Shown: in pieces, positions 7,460 through 13,195 of the stretch
Position numbering within the stretch: the stretch's first letter is position 1
How the letters are laid out: the number at the start of each line of letters is the position of its first letter
Assembly (NCBI GenBank): GCA_964594625.1
Contig: CAZQNC010000025.1
Location: forward strand, 1-14,937
Direction of reading: 5' to 3'
Length of the DNA: 14,937 nucleotides
Source: CAZESS01 sp964594625
GTDB lineage: Archaea > Thermoplasmatota > E2 > UBA202 > DSCA01
Translations under genes and position numbers: made by a program
Notes under the pieces: model-generated
The model's input: only the letters and a program-made list of their open reading frames with translations
Told to the model about the DNA's origin: nothing
Database searches by the model: none

Positions 7460-7467
7460 TTTTTAAG
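7460..7467 (+). promoter_or_regulatory. Box A promoter of the TyrRS gene
   Basis: TTTTTAAG has its centre 24-25 nt before the TyrRS ATG at 7488, predicting initiation at the start codon. No Shine-Dalgarno sequence precedes that ATG (the preceding bases are TTTCATCCCG), which agrees with leaderless expression. Confidence 0.65.
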
Positions 7468-7487
7468 CGCTGCTTTATTTCATCCCG

Positions 7488-8513
7488 ATGAACGACATGG
7501 AGCGCGTGACGAGATATGCTGAGGAAGTGGTCACCAGGGAGGAGCTCGAGGTGGTGCTGCGGCAGGACGAAAAAAAGGCGTATATCGGCTTTGAGCCCTC
7601 GGGGCTGGTGCACACGGGCTGGATTATCTGCGCGAACAAGATACGGGACCTGCAGGCTGCCGGCTTCGATGTTACGGTGCTGCTGGCGGACTGGCATGCC
7701 TGGGTGAACGACAAGCTGGACGGCGACATGGATGCCATCCAGGCCTGCGGGGAGTACATGAAGGACAGTTTTGCTGCGCTTGGTGTGGAGGGCGTCCGCT
7801 ATCTGTACGCCAGCGATTACGTCAACGATGCCGGCTACTGGGAGCTGGTGTTGCGCGTTGCGAAGAACGCGTCGCTGGCCCGCATCCGGCGTTCCATGGA
7901 CATCATGGGGCGGACGGCTGACGAGGCGGAGAAGGATTTTTCGAAGTTTCTGTATCCGGCTATGCAGGTCGCCGACATCTTTTATCTCGACCTTGACCTG
8001 GCCTACGGGGGCATGGACCAGCGGCATGCGCACATGCTGTGCCGTGATATCGCCAAGAAGATGGACAGGAAGTCGCCGGTGGCGGTGCACACGCCGATTC
8101 TGTCGAGCCTTGAACCTGGCTCGCGGATGGACGCGAAGATGTCGAAGAGCAAGCCGTCGAGCTGCATTTTTATTCATGATGGCCCCGGCGATGTCGAGGA
8201 AAAGATACGGCAGGCATATTGCCCCGAAGGTATCGTGGAGGATAACCCCATCCTGGAGTTCTGCCGCTATCTGGTGTTTCCCGCTTTTGACATGATGACC
8301 ATTGAGCGGCCGGAGAAATACGGCGGTGACCTGCACTTCGAGCGATATGACGAAATGGCGGCAACGTTCAAGGAAAAGGAGCTGCACCCCCAGGACCTGA
8401 AGCAAACGGTGGCTGCATATCTCAACGAGCTGCTGGAGCCCGTCCGGACATATTTCGATGACCATCCCGAGAACCTTGAAGTGGTCCGGGAAACACTGGC
8501 CAGCACGGAGTAA
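7488..8513 (+). CDS. tyrS: Tyrosyl-tRNA synthetase, archaeal type
   Basis: This 341-residue class I aminoacyl-tRNA synthetase charges tRNA-Tyr with tyrosine using ATP. The Rossmann fold has the HIGH-type signature EPSGLVHTGW (His42 to Gly44) and the KMSKS loop at residues 217-221. Tyrosine recognition is visible: Tyr32 in AYIGFEPSG, and the set Tyr156, Gln160, Asp163 in YPAMQVAD, with the same spacing as Tyr151/Gln155/Asp158 of the Methanocaldococcus jannaschii enzyme. There is no S4 anticodon domain, as expected for archaea. The length is slightly above the roughly 306-330 residues common in archaea, with extra residues at the C-terminus. MNDMER is the start; an internal ATG four codons in is possible. 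It is a single gene followed by a clear palindrome plus T-tract. Confidence 0.96.
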   Translation: MNDMERVTRYAEEVVTREELEVVLRQDEKKAYIGFEPSGLVHTGWIICANKIRDLQAAGFDVTVLLADWHAWVNDKLDGDMDAIQACGEYMKDSFAALGVEGVRYLYASDYVNDAGYWELVLRVAKNASLARIRRSMDIMGRTADEAEKDFSKFLYPAMQVADIFYLDLDLAYGGMDQRHAHMLCRDIAKKMDRKSPVAVHTPILSSLEPGSRMDAKMSKSKPSSCIFIHDGPGDVEEKIRQAYCPEGIVEDNPILEFCRYLVFPAFDMMTIERPEKYGGDLHFERYDEMAATFKEKELHPQDLKQTVAAYLNELLEPVRTYFDDHPENLEVVRETLASTE

Positions 8514-8515
8514 AT

Positions 8516-8536
8516 GGTTTCGAGCGAAACCTTTTT
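8516..8536 (+). terminator. TyrRS terminator, overlapping the marR promoter region
   Basis: A palindrome, GGTTTC-GAGC-GAAACC at 8516-8531 (extendable to 7 bp with a 2-nt loop), is followed at once by TTTTT at 8532-8536. It begins 2 nt after the TyrRS stop. It looks like a hairpin plus U-tract terminator. The same T-tract forms the left part of the marR box A, so the palindrome could instead, or also, be an operator placed over the recognition element upstream of that box A. Confidence 0.55.
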
Positions 8537-8539
8537 ATG
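8532..8539 (+). promoter_or_regulatory. Box A promoter of the marR-MATE operon
   Basis: TTTTTATG has its centre 23-24 nt before the ATG at 8559. No Shine-Dalgarno sequence precedes that ATG, so the mRNA is probably leaderless. The element abuts a 16-bp palindrome on its upstream side, a suitable position for autoregulation by the MarR protein. Confidence 0.55.
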
Positions 8540-8558
8540 CCGCCGCGTATGACAGGCC

Positions 8559-9014
8559 ATGGCTACCGGCGAGGAAGCACCGTCGCTCGGCAAACTGTTC
8601 TCCATCCTCCACTGGCAAACCCGCATCTACGTCGAACAGCAGCTGGCATCCATCAACCTCACCTGGGGCGAATTCCACATCCTCATGCGGCTGTGCCACG
8701 CGGGACAGATGAGCCAGCGAGACGTCACCGAACAGCTCCACGTCAGCAAGGCAACCACCTCAAAGATGATACGAAAACTCGAACGGGACGGCTACATAAA
8801 ACGCGAGCAGGACACACACGACCGCCGGACCTACATCATCCACACCACCAGCAAAGCCCAGCACCTCCACGCAAAGCTCAAAACCATCAGCAGCACATGG
8901 AACACCATCCTCCTCCAGGATCTCCCGGAGCAGAAACAAAAAACCGTCATCACCGGGCTCAACACCATGATACAGCAGGCACTCCACGCAAACAAGGAGG
9001 ACCAGCATGCCTGA
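8559..9014 (+). CDS. MarR-family transcriptional regulator
   Basis: This 151-residue cytoplasmic DNA-binding protein probably acts as a dimer. The winged helix-turn-helix spans about residues 35-97: LTWGEFHILMRL leads into MSQRDVTEQLHVSKATTSKM (recognition helix about 63-74), then IRKLERDGYI and a wing containing DTHDRR at 85-90, the DxRR-type MarR signature. Helices at both ends should form the dimer interface. It overlaps the downstream MATE gene by 8 bp, an arrangement typical of MarR regulators that repress a linked efflux pump and themselves. The coding strand is unusually rich in A and C and poor in G compared with TyrRS upstream. The inducing ligand cannot be predicted. Confidence 0.92.
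   Translation: MATGEEAPSLGKLFSILHWQTRIYVEQQLASINLTWGEFHILMRLCHAGQMSQRDVTEQLHVSKATTSKMIRKLERDGYIKREQDTHDRRTYIIHTTSKAQHLHAKLKTISSTWNTILLQDLPEQKQKTVITGLNTMIQQALHANKEDQHA
8995..9000 (+). promoter_or_regulatory. Strong Shine-Dalgarno site for the MATE gene
   Basis: AGGAGG-type sequence (GGAGG with a leading A) lies 6 nt before the ATG at 9007, inside the end of marR. It fixes the MATE start and contrasts with the Shine-Dalgarno-free starts of the promoter-proximal genes. Confidence 0.7.
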
Positions 9015-10413
9015 CGGCGAGCTCACCGAGGGCGTCGCCACCCTGCTCGGCGAGCCCAAGCGCGCCATCCTGAAGCTGTCAACACCCATGATGATAGCCA
9101 TGACCGCGCAGACCACCTACAACCTCGCCGACGGCATATGGGTGGCCGGCCTGGGCTCCGACGCGCTGGCAGCCGTGGGCCTCTTCTTCCCGTTCATCAT
9201 GTTCCTCATCGCCCTGTCAAACGGTCTCGGCGTCGGCGGAAGCGCCGCCATATCCCGGCGTATCGGCAGAAAAGACAAGGCCGGCGCGGACAACACCGCC
9301 GTGCACACCCTCATCCTCGGGCTGAGCATCGGCCTGGCCTGCAGCCTGCCCTTCGTGCCCTTCCTGGACGGCATCTTCGCGTCGATGGGCGCCACCGGCG
9401 ACGCGGGGGCGATGGCCACGCAGTATTCCCGGATTCTCTTCAGCGGCGCCATCTTCATCTTTTTCGCCAGCATCGGCAACAACATCCTCCGGGGTGAGGG
9501 AGACGCAAAGCGAGCCATGTACGCGCTCGTGCTGAGCTCCATCCTCAACATCGTGCTCGACCCCATATTCATCTACGTCCTCGACCTCGGCGTGGAAGGC
9601 GCAGCCTGGGCGACGCTGCTGTCCATGGCCACCGCCGCCCTGCTGATATACTACTGGATATTCGTCAACCGGGACACCTACGTGGACATCACCTGGCGGG
9701 ATTTTCGTCCCAGCCGCTCGCTGACCAAGGAAATCCTGAACGTGGGTATTCCCTCATCGGTGGCCATGCTGTCCATGTCCTTCAGCATCTTCCTGCTCAA
9801 CCTGATCATCATCCGCGCCGGTGGAACAGACGGCGTCGCGGTGTTTACCACGGGCTGGCGCGTGGTGTCGCTGGGAACCATGCCGTTGCTGGGCATCGCG
9901 ACAGGCGTGACGGCGGTGACCGCCGCGGCCTACGGCGCCCGCGATGCCGAGAAGCTGGACACGGCATACATGTACGCGGTCAAGATCGGCATCATGGTCG
10001 AGGCAGCCGTCGCCGTCGCCGTCTTCATCTTCGCCCCCCAGATAACGGGGCTGTTCACCTACGCCGGGGACACGCATCTGCTGGTCGGCGACATCACCCG
10101 TTTTCTCCGCTACACCGTGCTGTTTTATCCCACGGTGCCCCTGGGCATGCTCACCTCGGCGTTGTTCCGGGGTATCAACCGGGGGGTCAACGCGCTCGTC
10201 GCCACGCTCATCCGGACCGTCGTGCTGCAGGTGTGCACCGCCTACCTGCTCGGGCTGGTCATGGACATGGGGCTGGAGGGCGTCTGGATAGGCATCGTCG
10301 GCGGCAACATCATCGCCGCCATTGTGGTCACCTTTCCCTGGGGACGGCTCACGGTCAGCAGATTGAAGCGATGTTTCCCGCCCTGCCCGACAGAGGCGGA
10401 CACCCCACATTGA
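9007..10413 (+). CDS. MATE-family multidrug/cation efflux transporter
   Basis: This 468-residue integral membrane protein is predicted to have 12 transmembrane helices in two six-helix halves. It exports organic cations or drugs in exchange for Na+ or H+. TM1 holds YNLADGIWVAGLG with Asp42, in the conserved position equivalent to the functional Asp of the Pyrococcus furiosus MATE. Other typical segments are SNGLGVGGSAAISRRIGR in the TM2-3 loop, NNILRGEGDAKRAM (about 158-171), the repeat boundary near EILNVGIPSSVAML, and GTMPLLGIATGVTAVTAAAYGARD in the second half. The length is normal for the family. It is translationally coupled to marR, so expression is probably controlled by that regulator. 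A T-tract follows the stop directly. Substrate and coupling ion are unknown. Confidence 0.94.
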   Translation: MPDGELTEGVATLLGEPKRAILKLSTPMMIAMTAQTTYNLADGIWVAGLGSDALAAVGLFFPFIMFLIALSNGLGVGGSAAISRRIGRKDKAGADNTAVHTLILGLSIGLACSLPFVPFLDGIFASMGATGDAGAMATQYSRILFSGAIFIFFASIGNNILRGEGDAKRAMYALVLSSILNIVLDPIFIYVLDLGVEGAAWATLLSMATAALLIYYWIFVNRDTYVDITWRDFRPSRSLTKEILNVGIPSSVAMLSMSFSIFLLNLIIIRAGGTDGVAVFTTGWRVVSLGTMPLLGIATGVTAVTAAAYGARDAEKLDTAYMYAVKIGIMVEAAVAVAVFIFAPQITGLFTYAGDTHLLVGDITRFLRYTVLFYPTVPLGMLTSALFRGINRGVNALVATLIRTVVLQVCTAYLLGLVMDMGLEGVWIGIVGGNIIAAIVVTFPWGRLTVSRLKRCFPPCPTEADTPH

Positions 10414-10415
10414 AA

Positions 10416-10422
10416 TTTTTTT
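10416..10422 (+). terminator. T-tract terminator after the MATE gene
   Basis: Seven consecutive T lie 2 nt after the MATE stop codon. Archaeal RNA polymerase terminates on U-tracts without needing a hairpin, and none is visible here. Confidence 0.5.
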
Positions 10423-10441
10423 GCTATCAGTATGGGTTATA

Positions 10442-10449
10442 TTTATATA
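10442..10449 (+). promoter_or_regulatory. Box A promoter of the small Ig-domain protein gene
   Basis: TTTATATA lies inside a longer T/A run (10437-10452). Its centre is 27-28 nt upstream of the ATG at 10473 but only 15-16 nt upstream of the ATG at 10461, so it argues for 10473 as the true start. Confidence 0.65.
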
Positions 10450-10472
10450 TAAGGTACACGATGGTACATGTG

Positions 10473-10871
10473 ATGCGTACTACATCCCTTATCTGCGTGC
10501 TGGCCGCCATGGCCATACTCACGCCGATGCTGGGCCTCTCTCCAGGCGCTGCACACGAGGTCAACCAGGGCGTTTCTATCACCAAGCCCGAGGCCAGCTT
10601 CTATGTCTTCGACATGAAGCTGGTACTGCTGCCGGAAACACCGGCCCCCATACAGGCCATCGTCGTCGGCAAGATAACGGTGCAGGCAGAGGCCACTGCA
10701 GCCGTGTCCTTCTACGTCGACGGGGAACTCCAGCATACGGACAGCGAGGCACCCTACGAGTGGGTGTGGGACACCGGGCTGCAGCCGCCGCCCATCCACA
10801 CGCTCCGGGCCGAAGCCGGCGGAGAGAGCGACGAAATCGGCGTGCTCTACGTCAATCCCTTTGGCGGATAG
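10473..10871 (+). CDS. Small secreted single Ig-like domain protein
   Basis: This 132-residue protein has no enzymatic motif. An N-terminal signal peptide (MRTTSLICVLAAMAILTPML, probable cleavage near residue 26-28 after SPGAA) is followed by one bacterial-type Ig beta-sandwich at about 35-127. Hallmarks are VSFYVDGELQHTDSEAPYEW at 78-97 followed by WD, and an upstream KITVQAEA strand. Such domains are normally repeated within large archaeal surface proteins; here one domain stands alone with no membrane anchor. The promoter spacing favours ATG 10473; ATG 10461 would add four residues. The role is unknown: a secreted adhesion or cell-surface partner is possible, or a remnant of a larger protein, although its promoter and signal peptide look intact. 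Confidence 0.75.
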   Translation: MRTTSLICVLAAMAILTPMLGLSPGAAHEVNQGVSITKPEASFYVFDMKLVLLPETPAPIQAIVVGKITVQAEATAAVSFYVDGELQHTDSEAPYEWVWDTGLQPPPIHTLRAEAGGESDEIGVLYVNPFGG

Positions 10872-11025
10872 TCCAGGTAGCAGATACGACAGCTCAACGG
10901 CTATTGACCAATGACGCCAGCAGTAATTTTAGAGAGAAAGGATTGGAGGGCGGAGGGGATGTGCATACCCACGACTGCTACCATTTTCACGATATTAAAA
11001 AAAGAGAGGGAAAAGGGAGACGGTT
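10872..11025. other. Intergenic region between convergent genes
   Basis: These 154 bp separate the ends of the Ig-protein gene and the protease gene. It is more A-rich than the surroundings. Apart from the T-tract on the minus strand listed separately I see no gene, RNA or repeat in it. Confidence 0.5.
10997..11003 (-). terminator. T-tract terminator of the protease gene
   Basis: The plus strand has seven A, read as seven T on the minus strand, about 22 nt beyond the protease stop codon. This fits archaeal U-tract termination. No stem-loop is evident. Confidence 0.45.
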
Positions 11026-13064
11026 TTAGCTGGTGGTCAGCGTGTCCGAGGTTTCGACGTCGGCCGAGGTGTCCCAGGTGTAACTGGAATGCGTGAGCCC
11101 CGTTACTGTCGCGGTATAGGTGCCGGGCGTTCTTGACGCTTTTTCGAACACGAGGCTGGCGACGCCGCTCGAGTCAGTTGTGGCGGTTCCAGTGAGGGTA
11201 CTGCCTCCTGGTGTGTCCAGCGAGATGTCCACGGTGACATCACTCACGCCGTTACCATTGCTATCCAGAACGGTGACCTCGACGCCGATGTCCTCCCATG
11301 GGCCACGGGTTCTAGCAAGCCACAGATAGACGTCATCGATGTGCATGCTGCCAGTGGTACCACTGGACACGGTGACATCCTGCGACGCCGTATCGGTAGC
11401 ACCGGCATCATCGGTGACCGTCAAAGAGACGGTATAGGTACCATCCGCATCATAGGTATGAGACGGATTCTGCGCCGTTGATGTCGCGCCATCGCCAAAC
11501 TCCCAGTACCAGCTGCTGATGCTGCCATCTGAATCACTACTCTGGTCGGTAAAGTCAACCGTCAGATCCGAAGTGGTATACGTGAAATCAGCCGTCGGCG
11601 CCGTGTTGGTGCTGCTGGACACGGTGACATCCTGCGACGCCGTATCGGTAGCACCGGCATCATCGGTGANNNNNNNNNNNNNNNNNNNNNNNNNNNNNNN
11701 NNNNNNNNNNNNNNNNNNNNNNNNNNNNNNNNNNNNNNNNNNNNNNNNNNNNNNNNNNNNNNNNNNNNNTCGGTAAAGTCAACCGTCAGATCCGAAGTGG
11801 TATACGTGAAATCAGCCGTCGGCGGAGAATTCGTCGTGCCGCCGCCATCGGCCGCGTTGACTGCTGCTTCGACGTCGAGCAGGCCGTTCCCGACAAAGTT
11901 TGCATCGAGGCCGATGTCCTCGGCATTGTTGTCCAGGATGGACCGTACTTCGTTTGCAATGCCATACTGTCCGTCGTCGTCGGTGACGCCCGCGCAGATG
12001 ACCATTGCTGCCCCTCCGGCAACATGTGGGCAGGCCATCGAGGTGCCGTCCAGCGTATCATATCCCTGGTTGTACCGTTCCCAGGGTGGACCTTCAGTCC
12101 CGCCGTAGGTGGGCATGGTGGACAGGATGTTCACGCCGGGGGCGGCAAGCTCGAGGTATGGCCCGGAGTTGCTGAAGTCGGCGATGTCGTCGTTGCTGTC
12201 CGTTGCGCCGACGGCAATCACACTGTCATATGCCGCCGGATACCCGTACTCGTCGGTCGACGCGCTTCCGTCGCCGCTGTTGCCGGCCGCCGCGACGACG
12301 ACCAGGCCTGACGCGTAGGCGTTGTCGCAGGCACTCTGCAGCGTGCTGTCGCTGCTGCTCATGCCAAGGCTCATCGATATGATGTGCATGCCGTTGTTGA
12401 CCGACCAGTCGATGCCGGCTACGATGTCGCTGATGTAGCCGCTTCCGCCTGAGTCGAGTACTTTGACGGCGTAGAGGTTGACCTCCGGCGCGACGCCGAT
12501 GACGCCCTCGGTGTTTTCTTCGGCTCCGACGACGCCGCAACAGTGGGTGCCATGGTAGTGGTCATCGAGCGGGTCGCTGTCGTCGTTGGCGAAGTCGTAG
12601 CCGCCCATGTAGTTGTCGTCTAGGTCGGGATGGGTGTAGTCGATGCCGGTGTCGAGCACGGCGACGTTGACGCCGCTGCCGGTGACGGCACCGGATGCGA
12701 TGACCGTTGAGTCCTCGCTGCCGCCCCAGACGACCTCGGCGTCGACGCGGTCGATGCCCCAGGGCAGCTCTTCGGCATACAGCTGCACCTTTTTATCGGT
12801 CTCCACATAGGAGACCTGGGGAGTATTTTCCAGAGCAGCAATCGCTGGCTCTGGTAGTTCTGCGGCTACCGCGTTCACGATGCCGTACTGGTGGTGTACG
12901 TTGCCACCGTGGGCGCGTACCAGCGCGGGCTGCGCCGGGCCGTTAAAGCCAACAAGAACGTTTACTTTTTCCGGTTCTGCTGCGTCGGCAAAAAGCGGTG
13001 TGGCAGACAGTAGCATGGCTGTAGCTATACATACAACAAGTATTTTCTGTTTTTGGTGCCTCAT
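11026..13064 (-). CDS. Secreted subtilisin-like serine protease with PKD repeats
   Basis: This is an extracellular S8-family endopeptidase. In order: a signal peptide (residues 1 to about 28), an inhibitor I9-like propeptide (about 32-95), and the catalytic domain (about 100-400) with Asp138 in VLDTGIDYTHPDL, His171 in HGTHCCG, oxyanion Asn262 in AAAGNSG and Ser342 in GTSMACPHVAGG. Near-identical 84-residue PKD domains follow, then a C-terminal Big-1/invasin-like Ig domain (from MHIDDVYLWLA to the stop). A run of 100 N at 11670-11769 falls in the first PKD copy. The apparent frame change there is an artefact of the arbitrary gap length: both sides encode the same PKD sequence in frame if the true gap is 128 bp or 128 plus a multiple of 252. 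A minus-strand GGAGG at 13073-13077 lies 8 nt before the ATG and supports this start. Confidence 0.93.
11363..11824 (-). repeat. Tandem PKD-domain DNA repeat, 252-bp unit
   Basis: The stretches 11363-11417 and 11615-11669 are identical and offset by 252 bp. The stretches 11546-11600 and 11770-11824 are also identical. Together these define a 252-bp (84-codon) unit present at least twice, with outer boundaries near 11363 and 11824. The identity at the DNA level, including third codon positions, points to recent duplication or gene conversion. Confidence 0.85.
11670..11769. other. Assembly gap of exactly 100 N
   Basis: Exactly one hundred N, a conventional placeholder for a scaffold join of unknown length. 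It lies within the repeated PKD region and is best explained by failure to assemble identical tandem repeats. Confidence 0.95.
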
Positions 13065-13072
13065 AGTTTGGG

Positions 13073-13077
13073 CCTCC
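13073..13077 (-). promoter_or_regulatory. Shine-Dalgarno site of the protease gene
   Basis: GGAGG on the minus strand lies 8 nt before the ATG at 13064. With a box A-like element at 13097-13104 the transcript would start near this site, so the leader would be very short. Confidence 0.55.
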
Positions 13078-13092
13078 GCACATCATATGTGC
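13078..13092 (-). promoter_or_regulatory. Palindrome in the protease promoter (possible operator)
   Basis: GCACAT-cat-ATGTGC is a perfect 6-bp inverted repeat with a 3-bp spacer. It is located between the box A-like element and the ribosome-binding site, where a bound protein would block transcription initiation. No regulator can be assigned. Confidence 0.4.
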
Positions 13093-13096
13093 TATC

Positions 13097-13104
13097 AAAT
13101 TAAA
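13097..13104 (-). promoter_or_regulatory. Probable box A of the protease gene
   Basis: On the minus strand this reads TTTAATTT, preceded by CCC. Its centre is about 36 nt before the ATG at 13064, placing the transcription start about 10-12 nt upstream of the ATG. Confidence 0.45.
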
Positions 13105-13118
13105 GGGTTTTGGGACGT

Positions 13119-13140
13119 GCATTGGTAACAATGCCCAATG
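13119..13140. repeat. Nested inverted repeats between AOR and the protease
   Basis: GCATTG-gtaa-CAATGC (13119-13134) is a perfect 6-bp inverted repeat. It overlaps a second one, CATTGG at 13120-13125 with CCAATG at 13135-13140. The two cannot form at once. They lie downstream of the AOR stop and upstream of the protease box A, with no T-tract, so they could be an operator or a processing or termination structure. Confidence 0.4.
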
Positions 13141-13195
13141 AATGCAGTATCCTGAACGTTCCCCGGCACCGCCACCCGGGCGTGATGAGACATCG

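Noticed and set aside
7371..8465. 364-codon open frame on the minus strand across TyrRS
   Set aside because: It covers the TyrRS gene in antisense, including the KMSKS region, and would also overlap both divergent promoters.
7488..8513. TrpRS or an amino-acid-synthetase paralogue instead of TyrRS
   Set aside because: The Tyr/Gln/Asp tyrosine-recognition set and the KMSKS context match archaeal TyrRS; nothing suggests a changed specificity.
8537..9073. 178-codon open frame in another plus-strand frame over marR
   Set aside because: The His/Pro/Arg-rich translation reflects the A/C-rich marR sequence read out of frame; marR itself has a clear winged-helix domain.
10421..11029. 202-codon open frame overlapping the Ig-protein gene
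   Set aside because: It is out of frame with the signal-peptide/Ig protein, is Arg/Gly-rich, and crosses the intergenic region without any motif.
11562..13064. Protease read as a frameshifted or truncated pseudogene
   Set aside because: The frame change coincides exactly with the 100-N placeholder, and the repeat alignment shows that the real gap length restores the frame.
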